A stretch of 38,283 bases of DNA from Proteobacteria bacterium UBA4575 (GCA_002386945.1 DGKH01000011.1:38098-76380); one strand, 5' to 3'; shown: positions 29,352 to 38,283, numbered from the stretch's first letter. Program-made: numbers and translations. Notes: generated by a model from the sequence alone, not told the origin.

Positions 29352-30161
29352 ATGAGCAAAGTTCCAGAAGATGATGTGTTGCGTATCGGTCAGCACAGCT
29401 TTCAGTCACGACTATTAGTAGGTACTGGTAAATATGCTGACTTTGAGCAAACGCGGGCAGCGATTATTGCTAGCGAGGCTGAAATCGTCACGGTTGCACT
29501 GCGCCGTACTAATTTGGGTCAAGAAAAGAATCAAGCTAACCTACTGGATTATCTACCTGAGGGTATAACACTCCTACCGAATACGGCTGGCTGTTATACC
29601 TGTGACGATGCAGTGCGGGTTTGTCGTTTAGCACGTGACTTATTATCCGGCCACAGCCTTGTAAAGCTCGAGGTCTTAGGCGATCCAACCACCCTATATC
29701 CTGACGTCGTTGCGACCCTTAAGGCGGCAGAAATTTTAGTGGCAGAAGATTTTGAAGTCATGGTCTATACCAATGATGACCCTATTGTGGCTAAACAATT
29801 AGAACAGATTGGCTGCGTTTCAGTGATGCCTCTGGCGGCACCTATTGGCTCAGGGCTAGGTGTGTGTAACCCACATAATATCGTCACCATTCTTGAGAAT
29901 GCGAAAGTACCTATCTTGGTGGATGCCGGTGTAGGTACGGCATCAGATGCAGCCATAGCTATGGAGCTGGGATGTGAGGGTGTGCTGATGAATACGGCAA
30001 TAGCTGAAGCGGATGACCCTATTTTAATGGCAAGTGCAATGAAATATGGCATTCTTGCCGGACGTCAAGCCTATCTTGCTGGACGCATGCCAAAGCGAAA
30101 GAATGCATCAGCTTCCTCTCCTATCGAAAATACAATTGCTGCACGCCGTGACCGAAACTGA
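29352..30161 (+). CDS. thiG: Thiazole synthase ThiG
   Basis: ThiG condenses 1-deoxy-D-xylulose-5-phosphate, iminoglycine and ThiS thiocarboxylate into the thiazole phosphate of thiamine. The 269-residue TIM-barrel protein shows [33 protein letters not shown], the Schiff-base lysine K105 in [37 protein letters not shown] and [19 protein letters not shown] sequence precedes the ATG. The last 14 bases overlap the preferred trmB start. Iminoglycine would come from ThiO encoded about 1 kb upstream on the other strand. Length and motifs are normal, apart from a slightly longer basic tail. Confidence 0.95.
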   Translation: MSKVPEDDVLRIGQHSFQSRLLVGTGKYADFEQTRAAIIASEAEIVTVALRRTNLGQEKNQANLLDYLPEGITLLPNTAGCYTCDDAVRVCRLARDLLSGHSLVKLEVLGDPTTLYPDVVATLKAAEILVAEDFEVMVYTNDDPIVAKQLEQIGCVSVMPLAAPIGSGLGVCNPHNIVTILENAKVPILVDAGVGTASDAAIAMELGCEGVLMNTAIAEADDPILMASAMKYGILAGRQAYLAGRMPKRKNASASSPIENTIAARRDRN

Positions 30162-30840
30162 GATTGAAACCGCATACGGACGCTCTAATCGAAGTTTTGT
30201 TATTCGAGAAGGTCGCTTTACACCAGCGCAGAGAAAGGCGTTTGAACAGTATTGGCCAGCCTATGGCATAGACACAGATGAGCTACAGGCATTAGATTTG
30301 CAGCAATACTTCAGCGTACAGCAACCACTGGTACTGGATATTGGGTTTGGTGCAGGTGACTCTTTGCTGTCGCTGGCAAAACAACGCCCAGATTTGAATT
30401 TTGTTGGTGTTGAAGTCTATCGCCCAGGTATTGGTGCGGTGATGCAACGGCTGCATCAGCAGGAAATAAATAATGTGCGCTTAATTAACGCGGATGTCGT
30501 GCCGTTACTAGAGAATTGTATTGCTAGTGCGTCTATTACTGGCGTGTTGGTTTGGTTTCCTGATCCATGGCCAAAAAAACGACACCATAAAAGACGATTG
30601 ATACGGCCGAATTTTCTTGATCAGGTGCAGCGAATTTTACAGCCTGAAGGCGTGCTACATTTGGCCAGTGATTGGCAGCCCTATGTGGTTGATATGCAGG
30701 AGCAATTAGCGGCATACCCTGAATTAAAGCCGTTTACCTCCGCACCCCATCCCTTGGCAATAAGTCGACCAGACACTCGTTTTCAACAACGCGGCCTGCG
30801 TTTAGGACATGAGCTTAGCGATCTTATCTATTTGCGCTAA
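30148..30840 (+). CDS. trmB: tRNA (guanine46-N7)-methyltransferase TrmB
   Basis: TrmB makes m7G46 in the tRNA variable loop. The protein shows [23 protein letters not shown] at its start, the SAM site [29 protein letters not shown], the catalytic [17 protein letters not shown] and [15 protein letters not shown] longer frame opens at 30046, 116 bp inside thiG, but the extra residues lack family resemblance. GTG at 30148 ([16 protein letters not shown]) gives 230 residues, the normal length, and a 14-bp overlap with thiG; ATG at 30103 is an alternative. None of the candidates has a strong SD, so coupling to thiG translation is plausible. Confidence 0.92.
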   Translation: MTETEIETAYGRSNRSFVIREGRFTPAQRKAFEQYWPAYGIDTDELQALDLQQYFSVQQPLVLDIGFGAGDSLLSLAKQRPDLNFVGVEVYRPGIGAVMQRLHQQEINNVRLINADVVPLLENCIASASITGVLVWFPDPWPKKRHHKRRLIRPNFLDQVQRILQPEGVLHLASDWQPYVVDMQEQLAAYPELKPFTSAPHPLAISRPDTRFQQRGLRLGHELSDLIYLR

Positions 30841-30854
30841 TCATCTATCGAAGT

Positions 30855-30888
30855 AGTGCCCTAGCAAGCCATACGCTGCTAGAGCACT
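30855..30888. terminator. Stem-loop between convergent trmB and sulP genes
   Basis: AGTGCCCTAGCA (30855-30866) pairs with TGCTAGAGCACT (30877-30888) with one mismatch and a 10-nt loop, right in the 60-bp gap between two converging genes. Neither side has a T-run, so it is a candidate bidirectional or rho-assisted terminator rather than a classic one. Confidence 0.55.
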
Positions 30889-30900
30889 CGGTAACTTATT

Positions 30901-32658
30901 CTAGCTTGAGGCGCCGCTTTTATTGAGAGGGCAACAATCTTTATTATGATTTTCCAATCGGTCCCAAGCAAAATTAATCGCCTCTTGCTCATTTCGATGG
31001 AAGTGGTCTAGCCATTCATTACCGGCAAAGCCAGTGCGTCGAAAGACATCCATGACCTGCTTTTTGGTGCGGCAAAAGAGGAGATCTATACCAAGACCAT
31101 TCAAGCGAACCGCCAGTTGATGCAGCATTTCTTCACCGGTGGCATCAATTTCGTTAATGCCTTCGGCGTCAATAATGATGAACTTAAGCCCTGGCTTAAT
31201 GGCAACACGTTCCAATACCTTCTCTTCGAAATAACCAGTATTTGCAAAAAATAATGGTCCGTCAAAACGGATCATGGAGATGTTTGGGCAGGTCTCAAGA
31301 TCATTGACTTCGGCATCACCAAAGTTACCATCAGCACGCATGGACAGGATCGCAATGCGAGGGCGCATAGTGCGATACATGTATAAGCCCATGGCTAAGA
31401 TGACCCCGACTAGAATACTTTTCTCAAGATGAGGGGCCCATAGCAGAGTCAGCAAGAAAGTAATCATGGCGACTACTGCATCATGTTTCTGTACCAACCA
31501 AGCGTATTTAATTGGTTTGAATTTAATCAGATTAAACACCGCTAAGATAATGATCGCAGCCAGTGTCGGTTGCGGTAAGTGGTAGAGCAGTGGTGTTAGG
31601 AACAGTAAGGTCAGCATCACGATCAAGCCACTGAAGATAGCTGCAAAACCGGTGCGAGCACCTTGGCTTAGGTTAATCGCTGAGCGCGAGAATGAGCCAG
31701 ATACTGCGTAGCCTGAAAATAGGCTGGAAGTAATATTGGCCAGACCCTGGCCGACTAAGCCTTGGTTTGCATCTAAGCGTTGGCGTGTCTGTGCAGCAAT
31801 CGCCTTGGCGACAGATATTGCTTCAGTAAAGCCAATCAGGCCAATGGCAATCGCGCTGGTCAATAGTTGTAGCGCAATACTCATATCGAAATTAGGTAGG
31901 CTAAAACTAGGTAAACCTTGTGGTACGGTGCCGACAACCTTGCCGCCATTGGCCTCGAAGCCAAATTGCCATGACAGGTAAGTGGTAATCGCTACCGCTG
32001 CTAAAACGCCCGGTATCTTTGGTGCAAACCTTTTCAATAAGACCATGATGGCAATAGCGCCTAGGCCATAAAAGACGGTCAAGGTATGAGTATGGTAGTA
32101 AGCGGCCTCTAGTACACGCCAGACAGTCTCATAATGATGTTCAGCACTCTCGACTGAGACACCAAACATCTTGCTGAGCTGTGAGGTGGCAATAATAATT
32201 GCAGCGCCATTGGTAAAGCCAACGACTACAGGGTGCGATAAAAAGTCGACAAAAAAGCCCATACGTAAGAGGCCTAATGACAACTGGAATACACCAACCA
32301 TCAGCGCCAACATGACGGCATAGGCAGCATATTGAGTCGGGTCAGCACTGGCAAACGGGGCTAATGCGGAAGCGGTAAGTAAGGACACCACTGCAACGGG
32401 GCCAGTATGCACTTGGCGTGAAGAGCCAAATAATGATGCCACCATGACCGGCAGGAAAGAGGCATATAGGCCATAATAGGCTGGTAGTCCGGCTAATTGC
32501 GCATAGGCCATCGACTGCGGGACTAGGACCAATGCTACGGAAACACCGGCAATCAGGTCTGCACGAAGGATGCTTGGATCTTTGAGTTCAAAGATCCACT
32601 CTCTAAACGGTGTAAAGCGTCTAAACAAACCGTTGAGCATGGCATTAACTAAGTTCAA
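30901..32658 (-). CDS. SulP-family anion transporter with STAS domain
   Basis: The 585-residue inner-membrane protein has the SulP/SLC26 layout. The start of the transport domain is ILRADLIAGVSVALVLVPQSMAYAQLAGLPAYYGLYAS, followed by SSRQVHTGPVAVVSLLTA, many further hydrophobic helices, and the signature SLFSGYAVSGSFSRSAINLSQGARTG near residue 310-335. A cytoplasmic STAS domain (about 440-560) shows IRFDGPLFFANTGYFEE and IIIDAEGINEIDATGEEML. Substrates in the family include sulfate, bicarbonate and dicarboxylates; I cannot choose among them here, and no carbonic anhydrase or sulfate-assimilation gene is adjacent. It is transcribed divergently from the tas-like gene across 179 bp. Confidence 0.93.
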   Translation of the reverse strand: MNLVNAMLNGLFRRFTPFREWIFELKDPSILRADLIAGVSVALVLVPQSMAYAQLAGLPAYYGLYASFLPVMVASLFGSSRQVHTGPVAVVSLLTASALAPFASADPTQYAAYAVMLALMVGVFQLSLGLLRMGFFVDFLSHPVVVGFTNGAAIIIATSQLSKMFGVSVESAEHHYETVWRVLEAAYYHTHTLTVFYGLGAIAIMVLLKRFAPKIPGVLAAVAITTYLSWQFGFEANGGKVVGTVPQGLPSFSLPNFDMSIALQLLTSAIAIGLIGFTEAISVAKAIAAQTRQRLDANQGLVGQGLANITSSLFSGYAVSGSFSRSAINLSQGARTGFAAIFSGLIVMLTLLFLTPLLYHLPQPTLAAIIILAVFNLIKFKPIKYAWLVQKHDAVVAMITFLLTLLWAPHLEKSILVGVILAMGLYMYRTMRPRIAILSMRADGNFGDAEVNDLETCPNISMIRFDGPLFFANTGYFEEKVLERVAIKPGLKFIIIDAEGINEIDATGEEMLHQLAVRLNGLGIDLLFCRTKKQVMDVFRRTGFAGNEWLDHFHRNEQEAINFAWDRLENHNKDCCPLNKSGASS

Positions 32659-32732
32659 GATAAGTCCTTATATAGTAGGGGGCAGCCAGGAATAATAAAG
32701 TAGCTCTATACGACAGGAAAAGCGTCGCGCAG

Positions 32733-32757
32733 CGCCCGTTTTATGGGCGGCTATAAT
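32733..32757 (+). promoter_or_regulatory. Hairpin plus perfect TATAAT in the sulP-tas divergent gap
   Basis: CGCCC (32733-32737) and GGGCG (32745-32749) form an inverted repeat directly upstream of TATAAT (32752-32757), the exact -10 consensus, 80 bp before the tas-like start. The -35 position is not recognisable and lies at the edge of the repeat, so an activator-dependent promoter is possible. This is a sequence impression only. Confidence 0.35.
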
Positions 32758-32837
32758 ACCACAGAGGTTCTGCCGTGGCGTATCCAGATGTCACTAGGTT
32801 GTTGAAAAAATGAAGGTTTTTAGGAAGGGAGTTAGCG

Positions 32838-33869
32838 ATGCAGTATAAAACCTTAGGTCATACTGATATTAAAATCAGTCTTATTTGCTTAGGTACCATG
32901 ACTTTTGGCGAGCAGAATACGGAACAAGAGGCTCACCAGCAGCTGGATTACGCCCTGGATCAAGGGGTTAATTTTATTGATGTCGCGGAGATGTACCCAG
33001 TACCACCAAGAGAAGAAACCCAAGGCCTGACAGAAAAATACGTTGGCACATGGTTGGCCAAGCATAAGCAGCGCGACCAGGTGGTAGTTGCAAGCAAGGT
33101 CGCGGGCCCAGGCATGATGCCGTATTTGCGTGATGGCTCTGATCTCAGTGCGGACCATATTCGGCGTGCAGTGGATGACAGTCTCAAGCGTTTACAAACA
33201 GACTATATCGACCTTTACCAAATACACTGGCCTTCACGGGGTACTAACTTCTTTGGCCAATTAGGCTATCAGCAGTCGTCACATAGTGGTGTGCCTATTA
33301 TGGAGACCTTAAGCACGCTAGCCGATTTAGTCAGCAGTGGCAAAGTGCGACATATTGGCATTTCAAATGAGACGCCTTGGGGGCTGGCAGAATACCTCAA
33401 GCTGGCAGAGCGCCATCAACTACCCCGCATTGTGTCTATTCAAAATCCATATGGTTTACTTAATCGCAGTTTTGAAGTGGGGTTGGCTGAAATGGCCGAG
33501 CGCGAACAGGTTGGCTTGCTGGCGTATTCGCCTTTAGGCTTCGGTATGTTGAGTGGGAAATATGAAAACGGTGCACGTCCAAAAGGTGCCAGACTCAGCC
33601 TCTTTGATCGCTTTGACCGTTATAGCAATTCGCAAGCAGAGCAAGCCTGTGATGCTTATGTGAAACTAGCAAGGGCGCATGGACTAAGCCCTGCTCAGAT
33701 GGCGTTGGCCTATGTTAATTCGCGATCGTTCGTTAGTAGCAATATTATCGGGGCGACTACTTTGCAGCAATTAAAAGAAAATATTGCCAGTATCGAAGTC
33801 AGTTTAAGTGAAACGGTGTGTGCGGAGATCGAGGCGATTCAGCAGCGTATTCCAAACCCTAGCCCTTAG
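32838..33869 (+). CDS. tas: Tas-like aldo-keto reductase (NADPH-dependent)
   Basis: The 343-residue protein closely resembles E. coli Tas across its full length (MTFGEQNTEQEAHQQLDYAL, FIDVAEMYPVPPREETQGLTE, LKRLQTDYIDLYQIHWP, IQNPYGLLNRSFEVGLAE). The aldo-keto reductase tetrad is complete: D48, Y53, K87 and H130 in a TIM barrel, with a C-terminal cofactor site (NIIGATTLQQLKENI). The physiological substrate of Tas is unknown; the name comes from suppression of tyrosine auxotrophy. A GGGAG motif precedes the ATG at good spacing. It converges on plsC, with a stem-loop spanning the stop codon. Confidence 0.92.
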   Translation: MQYKTLGHTDIKISLICLGTMTFGEQNTEQEAHQQLDYALDQGVNFIDVAEMYPVPPREETQGLTEKYVGTWLAKHKQRDQVVVASKVAGPGMMPYLRDGSDLSADHIRRAVDDSLKRLQTDYIDLYQIHWPSRGTNFFGQLGYQQSSHSGVPIMETLSTLADLVSSGKVRHIGISNETPWGLAEYLKLAERHQLPRIVSIQNPYGLLNRSFEVGLAEMAEREQVGLLAYSPLGFGMLSGKYENGARPKGARLSLFDRFDRYSNSQAEQACDAYVKLARAHGLSPAQMALAYVNSRSFVSSNIIGATTLQQLKENIASIEVSLSETVCAEIEAIQQRIPNPSP

Positions 33870-33879
33870 GTTTTGGAAT
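33849..33879. terminator. Stem-loop across the tas stop codon, between converging genes
   Basis: ATTCCAAACC (33849-33858) pairs with GGTTTTGGAAT (33869-33879) with one bulged base and a 10-nt loop that contains part of the stop codon at 33867-33869. No T-run on either side. The gap to the plsC stop is only 27 bp, so some shared termination signal is expected here. Confidence 0.45.
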
Positions 33880-33896
33880 CAGATAAAGCCAAAGAG

Positions 33897-34634
33897 TTAG
33901 TTGCTGTTTTCTGCTGCGGCTTGCTGATCGGCTAGGGTCTGACGAGCTTGGGTCAGCCATTGTGCGTATTCATCACGTAACTCTTCTGCGCTTTTACCTT
34001 CACTGCTGATGCAGTCACCAATGATTACGCGCACGGTTCCGGCCTGCTTTAGAAACCCCTTGCTTGGCCATAAGCGTCCAGCATCATGCGCGACTGGTAG
34101 TACCGGTACGCCCGCCTTAGTCGCCAGTAAAAAGCCACCAGCCTTGAGTTTGCCAGGCTTCTCAAAGGGCATTCGAGTGCCCTCTGGAAAAAGTAATACA
34201 AAACGGCCTAGTGCCAGTTTCTTACGGCCATCTTTAACCAATTCAATTAATGCCCGTTTGCCTGCTTTACGATCTAAGGCAATTGGTTGTGTGCCACCAA
34301 TACCCCAGCCAAAAAAGGGTAGCGCCAGTAATTCTTTTTTTATCACCCAAGTCAGTGTTGGGAAGATGCCAGGAAAGGCTAAGGTCTCCCAAGTTGATTG
34401 ATGATTGGACATGATGACGCAGGATTGCTCAGGGATCTTTTCTAAGCCCTGGATCTCATAACGGACACCACAGACTAAACGTGCCCAAAAGGTATTGAAG
34501 GCACACCAACTGGAAATAAATCTAAAGCAAAGGCGATAAGGCAATAGACGCGCTATAACGCAAGGCAGGGAATATAAAATCGTCGCTATGATCATGCCGA
34601 GTAATAATAAACTAGAGCGTATGACAGTTAGCAT
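33897..34634 (-). CDS. plsC: 1-acyl-sn-glycerol-3-phosphate acyltransferase (PlsC family)
   Basis: The enzyme acylates lysophosphatidic acid to phosphatidic acid at the inner membrane. The 245-residue protein has an N-terminal membrane helix (SLLLLGMIIATILYSLPCVI), the catalytic motif I NHQSTWE with H78 and E83 (HX4E; HX4D in E. coli PlsC), motif II around FFGWGIG and motif III FPEGTRM at 149-155, and motif IV PVLPVAHDAG. The NHQSTWE form occurs in the subgroup found beside gmhB in pseudomonads. It starts 3 bp after the gmhB stop. PlsC is the likely role, but relatives acting on other lysophospholipids exist. Confidence 0.88.
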   Translation of the reverse strand: MLTVIRSSLLLLGMIIATILYSLPCVIARLLPYRLCFRFISSWCAFNTFWARLVCGVRYEIQGLEKIPEQSCVIMSNHQSTWETLAFPGIFPTLTWVIKKELLALPFFGWGIGGTQPIALDRKAGKRALIELVKDGRKKLALGRFVLLFPEGTRMPFEKPGKLKAGGFLLATKAGVPVLPVAHDAGRLWPSKGFLKQAGTVRVIIGDCISSEGKSAEELRDEYAQWLTQARQTLADQQAAAENSN

Positions 34635-34637
34635 GGC

Positions 34638-35165
34638 TTACTCTTGAAGTATGTGGGCGACAGCAGCAGCAAGGTCATCAAAGACCTTAACATTGCTGGG
34701 TATTTCGGCCTTAGTTAAAGTCTCTAAGCCGTTACCGGTGCGTACCAGCATAGGCATTGCCCCAGCACGTTCTGCCGCCTGAAGGTCTTTCAGGCTATCA
34801 CCGATGAATGGTGTCTCTGCCAGCTTCGCGCCGGTACGAGAGGCGATATCCAAGAGCATCCCTGGATTCGGTTTACGACAAGGTCCCTGCATTACTGGGC
34901 TGAAAAAAAAGCCATCGACACCCCCGCCTAAGGCCTCTAGTTCATGTAGCATCTTGCGATGGATACGGTGTAGGTCGGAATGATCGAATAGACCACGGGC
35001 AATGGCCGCTTGGTTACTGGCGATAAACACTTTAAATTTGGCTTGAGAAAGACGTGCGATTGCTTCCAAACTACCATCAATGGCCTGCCACTCTGAGGCC
35101 TGTTTTACGTAGTCAGATCGATTGTGATTGATAACACCATCGCGATCTATGATTACCGCACGCAT
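34638..35165 (-). CDS. gmhB: D-glycero-beta-D-manno-heptose-1,7-bisphosphate 7-phosphatase, zinc loop reduced
   Basis: GmhB is a HAD phosphatase of the ADP-heptose pathway for LPS core. The 175-residue protein has DRDGVIN with D7 and D9, the SNQ of motif II (residues 50-52), CRKPNPGM with R97 and K98, and FIGDSLKDLQAA. Typical GmhB proteins carry a zinc loop of CxH...CxC form just before RKP. Here the stretch reads FFFSPVMQGPCRKP: the first Cys, the His and the third ligand are absent, one Cys (C96) remains, and the loop is about ten residues shorter. Catalytic residues are intact. It lies between plsC and glyS, with gaps of 3 and 6 bp, the pseudomonad order. A related histidinol or other sugar phosphatase is possible. 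Confidence 0.83.
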   Translation of the reverse strand: MRAVIIDRDGVINHNRSDYVKQASEWQAIDGSLEAIARLSQAKFKVFIASNQAAIARGLFDHSDLHRIHRKMLHELEALGGGVDGFFFSPVMQGPCRKPNPGMLLDIASRTGAKLAETPFIGDSLKDLQAAERAGAMPMLVRTGNGLETLTKAEIPSNVKVFDDLAAAVAHILQE

Positions 35166-35171
35166 CTTGTT

Positions 35172-37286
35172 CTAAACCTGTAATACCGCAATATCCGCAA
35201 CTGCGGTAAAGAGTCTATGTACGCGTGCAACTAAGGCGATACGGTTGGCTCGAATGGCGAGATCTTCATGCATCACCATCACCTCTTCAAAGAAGTTATC
35301 GACGTCCTCTTTTAGTTGTGCCAGCGTATGTAAGGCTTCTGTATATTGCCGCTGCTGTACCATTGCCTCAACGCTGGTTTCAATTTGATCCAAGCTGGCA
35401 CAGAGCTTTTGTTCGATAGTGCTGGTTAATGCCGCAGCATCTAATGCAACGACTTCACTGCTATCGATTTTTTTCAAAATATTTCCGATACGCTTATTGG
35501 ATGCAGTCAAGCTAGCAGCCTCTGGCATAGAGCGGAAACCGGATACAGCTAGACTGCGTTGATAGCAATCAAATAGGCTGAGTGATGCAGCAGATCCTGT
35601 CAGGGTTTCACGACTTGCGAGTACTGCTTCAAAGCAATCTTTATTGAGTCCCTGTTCAACCAGATAGCCACGCATGCGATCGAGGATAAAGGCCTCGACG
35701 TCGCTTACTAGCTCATTGTTCTGTAGCGTCTTAGGCAACAGTGCAGCGGCTTGTTGTAATAAATGATTAAGATCAAATTCAAGCTCACTTTCGATGGTGA
35801 TACGCACCAGACTTAAAGCTGCCCTGCGCAGTGCATAGGGATCTTTCACGCCAGATGGTTTTTTGCCGCTAGCAAAAATACCCAACAAGCTATCTATTCG
35901 ATCTGCTAATGCAACCACCAGGCCTAGCTGACTACTAGGGATTATCGCCCCTGACTTTAACGGCCAATAATGTTCTTCAATAGCGACTACAAGCGATTCA
36001 TCTTCGCCATCATGCTGTGCATAATAACGGCCCATGATGCCCTGTAGTTTTGGAAACTCAGTGACCATGTCAGTCATAAGATCACACTTACATAGCATGC
36101 AAGCACGCTGTGCTAACTTGGCGTCGATACCAAATTTTGTTGCGAGTATGGTTGCAATCTCAGCGCTGCGTTTGCCCTTGTCGGCAATGCTGCCTAATTT
36201 CTTCTCGAATAATATGCCACTTAGCTTATCGACCCGACTTTCTAAGCTTTGTGTTTTATCACGCTGCCAGAAAAATTCAGCATCCTCAAAACGTGGTCGG
36301 ATGACGCGCTCATTACCCTGCTGAATCACTTCAGGGCGTGTGCTCTTAATATTCGCGATGGTGATGAACTGAGGCAACAAACGCTGGTCATCTTTGCGGT
36401 AGAGTGGGAAATAACGCTGCGACTCTTGCATGGTGACAACTAAGACTTCTTGTGGGATGTCGAGGAACTTAGCATCAAACTGACCAATGATTGCATTCGG
36501 GTATTCGACCAGATTGCAGACCTCTTCAAGCAGGCTGTCTTCATAATCTAAAACAGCATCTAAATCATCGCTGATAGTCTTCAGCTGATCTAGAATTGAT
36601 TGTTTGCGCTGTTCAAAACTGGCAATGACTTGAGCCGCGGATAGAGCAGATTCATAGTCGGCCGGACTCTTGAGTTTGATCGCTGCTGGCGCATGGAAGC
36701 GATGACCATAGGTGACGCAGCCGGCATCTATACCTTTAATCGTACAAGTAAGGCTGCGTTCGCCGTATAGCAAGGTCAGCCAGTGCAGTGGGCGAATAAA
36801 CTCATGCTCGCCTATCCCCCAACGCATCGGTCTTGGGATAGGTAAAGCGGCCAGACTTTTCTCAATAATATCTTGGATTAAATCATCAAGGGCTAAGCCT
36901 TTGCGTAGGCTTTTTGCATACAGCCAAGTTCCTTTATCCGTTTCAATCTCTTGCAGGTCTTCAACCGTTAGGCCGCTGGACTTGCAAAATCCCAGTAATG
37001 CTTTACTTGGATTACCCTCGTCATTAAAGGCAACTTTTAGCGCGGGACCTCGGCGCTCAATCATTTGATCTTCTTGACGCGCGGCTAACTGATGGACGAT
37101 CACCGCTAAACGGCGCGGTGTATAGAAAGAAGTAATTTGCGTAAAGGCCAGACCCTGTTGCTTGAACTGCTCGGTTAATGCCGCTTGCCAGGCCTGGCTG
37201 AGTTGGGTCAGTGTGGCGGGCGGCAGTTCCTCAGAGCCTAGCTCAATCAGTAAATCTTGTGGCTCAAGAGCTTTTGATTCACTCAT
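35172..37286 (-). CDS. glyS: Glycine-tRNA ligase beta subunit
   Basis: The beta subunit of the alpha2beta2 bacterial glycyl-tRNA synthetase binds tRNA-Gly. The 704-residue protein starts with [12 protein letters not shown], and contains [63 protein letters not shown], and the HD-like region with [38 protein letters not shown]. The C-terminal part resembles an anticodon-binding domain. The start ATG overlaps the glyQ stop by four bases (ATGA), which indicates translational coupling to keep the subunits equimolar. Length is within the 690-710 range. Confidence 0.96.
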   Translation of the reverse strand: MSESKALEPQDLLIELGSEELPPATLTQLSQAWQAALTEQFKQQGLAFTQITSFYTPRRLAVIVHQLAARQEDQMIERRGPALKVAFNDEGNPSKALLGFCKSSGLTVEDLQEIETDKGTWLYAKSLRKGLALDDLIQDIIEKSLAALPIPRPMRWGIGEHEFIRPLHWLTLLYGERSLTCTIKGIDAGCVTYGHRFHAPAAIKLKSPADYESALSAAQVIASFEQRKQSILDQLKTISDDLDAVLDYEDSLLEEVCNLVEYPNAIIGQFDAKFLDIPQEVLVVTMQESQRYFPLYRKDDQRLLPQFITIANIKSTRPEVIQQGNERVIRPRFEDAEFFWQRDKTQSLESRVDKLSGILFEKKLGSIADKGKRSAEIATILATKFGIDAKLAQRACMLCKCDLMTDMVTEFPKLQGIMGRYYAQHDGEDESLVVAIEEHYWPLKSGAIIPSSQLGLVVALADRIDSLLGIFASGKKPSGVKDPYALRRAALSLVRITIESELEFDLNHLLQQAAALLPKTLQNNELVSDVEAFILDRMRGYLVEQGLNKDCFEAVLASRETLTGSAASLSLFDCYQRSLAVSGFRSMPEAASLTASNKRIGNILKKIDSSEVVALDAAALTSTIEQKLCASLDQIETSVEAMVQQRQYTEALHTLAQLKEDVDNFFEEVMVMHEDLAIRANRIALVARVHRLFTAVADIAVLQV

Positions 37287-38182
37287 GGCTGTTCCTTAAG
37301 TAAAGGAAAGCCTAAGCGCTCGCGGCTAGCAAGGAAACTCTGGGCTACTTCTCGTGCCAGCGTGCGAATGCGTAAAATATATTGTTGTCGTTCAGTAACT
37401 GAAATGACCTGGCGAGCATCTAACAAGTTGAATAGATGTGAGGCACTTAGGATGCGCTCATAGGCTGGATACGATAATTCTTTTTCCAGCAAACGCAGGC
37501 ATTCACTTTCATTGGCATCAAAGGCGCTAAATAATTGCTCAGTATTGGCCTCTTCAAAATTATATTTGGACTGCTCGATCTCACTTTGTAAGAAGACATC
37601 TGCATAGCTTATCGGATGCGTGTCGCTATCATTCCAACGCAGATCGTAAATGCTTTCTTTCCCCTGTAGGTACATCGCCAGACGTTCTAGCCCATAAGTA
37701 ATCTCGCCACTGATCGGCTTACAACTCAAGCCGCCAACCTGTTGAAAATAAGTGAACTGTGAAACTTCCATGCCGTTTAGCCAAACTTCCCAGCCAATAC
37801 CCCAGGCACCTAAGGTTGGTGATTCCCAGTTGTCTTCAACAAAGCGAATGTCATGCTCAAGAGGATTAATTCCCAGCTCACGTAGTGAGTCTAGATACAG
37901 CTCTTGGATGTTTTCAGGCGAAGGCTTGAGAATGACTTGGAATTGATAGTAGTGCTGCAAGCGATTTGGGTTTTCACCATAGCGTCCGTCAGTAGGTCTT
38001 CTGCAGGGTTGTGGGTACGCCGCACGCCACGGCTCAGGGCCGATGGCTCTGAGGAAGGTGCCACTATGAAACGTCCCCGCCCCCATTTCTTGATCATGGG
38101 GTTGAAGCAGGCTGCAGCCCTGTCGGGCCCAGTACTGCTGCAGAGTCAGAATGAGTTGTTGAAAGCTGGTAGTTGCGCTCAC
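37283..38182 (-). CDS. glyQ: Glycine-tRNA ligase alpha subunit
   Basis: The alpha subunit is the catalytic class II core that activates glycine. The 299-residue protein has [86 protein letters not shown] and [16 protein letters not shown], all characteristic. The stretch around residues 28-41 reads [14 protein letters not shown], where E. coli has LDMEVGAGTSHP; this is a modest variation. The gene is first in the glyQ-glyS-gmhB-plsC run and has 101 bp of upstream sequence in the window, too little to define a promoter with confidence. Confidence 0.96.
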   Translation of the reverse strand: MSATTSFQQLILTLQQYWARQGCSLLQPHDQEMGAGTFHSGTFLRAIGPEPWRAAYPQPCRRPTDGRYGENPNRLQHYYQFQVILKPSPENIQELYLDSLRELGINPLEHDIRFVEDNWESPTLGAWGIGWEVWLNGMEVSQFTYFQQVGGLSCKPISGEITYGLERLAMYLQGKESIYDLRWNDSDTHPISYADVFLQSEIEQSKYNFEEANTEQLFSAFDANESECLRLLEKELSYPAYERILSASHLFNLLDARQVISVTERQQYILRIRTLAREVAQSFLASRERLGFPLLKEQP

Positions 38183-38283
38183 GGAATTAAAACTAGCTAT
38201 AAAGCGTAAGATTGTAAGCTATCTGCTGCGTAGGTGTGAACTTTTCTGATTTTAGGTCGAAAACTTAGTGCGGATTGTGGTCG

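Noticed and set aside
34009..34401. 130-codon open frame on the plus strand opposite plsC
   Set aside because: Antisense to well-conserved PlsC motifs with no start signal or family resemblance.

Overview
This window is a chromosomal replication-origin region from a gammaproteobacterium. The gene order (gyrB-recF-dnaN-dnaA | rpmH-rnpA-yidD-yidC-mnmE-mnmG-rsmG-parA-parB-atpIBEFHAGDC-glmU-glmS) is the classic ancestral oriC neighbourhood. The protein sequences (GyrB with the gammaproteobacterial insert, AtpD, Tas, alpha/beta-type glycyl-tRNA synthetase) look gammaproteobacterial. Two copies of a pseudomonad-type parS sequence lie in recF. I would place it broadly near Pseudomonadales/Cellvibrionales-like lineages but cannot name a genus. 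Almost every gene is recognisable core housekeeping; I see no phage, insertion sequence, CRISPR array, tRNA or rRNA.

Layout. (1) 1-2031, minus strand: a partial L,D-transpeptidase cut by the left edge, an orphan ParA-like ATPase and exonuclease III. (2) 2093-8244, minus strand: gyrB, recF, dnaN and dnaA. The dnaA-dnaN gap (6696-6900) is AT-rich and carries a perfect DnaA box plus several near matches, so it is the best oriC candidate. (3) 8398-16485, plus strand: rpmH, rnpA, yidD, yidC (ribosome, RNase P and membrane-insertion cluster), the tRNA-modification pair mnmE/mnmG, rsmG and the chromosome-partition pair parA/parB. (4) 16534-23584: a strong sigma70-like promoter, the nine-gene F1Fo ATP synthase operon and a rho-independent terminator. 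(5) 23655-26852: glmU and glmS, the UDP-GlcNAc supply pathway. (6) 26942-30840: an Irr-like Fur-family gene lacking its N-terminus, thiO, a MarR-family regulator, thiS, thiG and trmB. (7) 30901-38182: a SulP anion transporter, a Tas-like aldo-keto reductase and the minus-strand block plsC, gmhB, glyS, glyQ.

How the parts work together. DnaA, DnaN, RecF and GyrB act at the origin and fork. ParA/ParB plus the two parS copies form the segregation system. ThiO, ThiS and ThiG supply the glycine-derived imine, the sulfur carrier and the cyclase for the thiamine thiazole. ThiO in place of ThiH indicates the oxygen-dependent route. GlmS and GlmU feed peptidoglycan and LPS; GmhB and PlsC feed LPS heptose and phospholipid.

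No clearly new multi-gene system is visible. The points most worth checking are the decayed 5' end of the Irr-like gene, a GmhB whose zinc loop is shortened and lacks most ligands, the palindromes around the MarR/thi cluster with a possibly leaderless thiS, the paired inverted parS sites, and the displaced glyQ-glyS-gmhB-plsC block.
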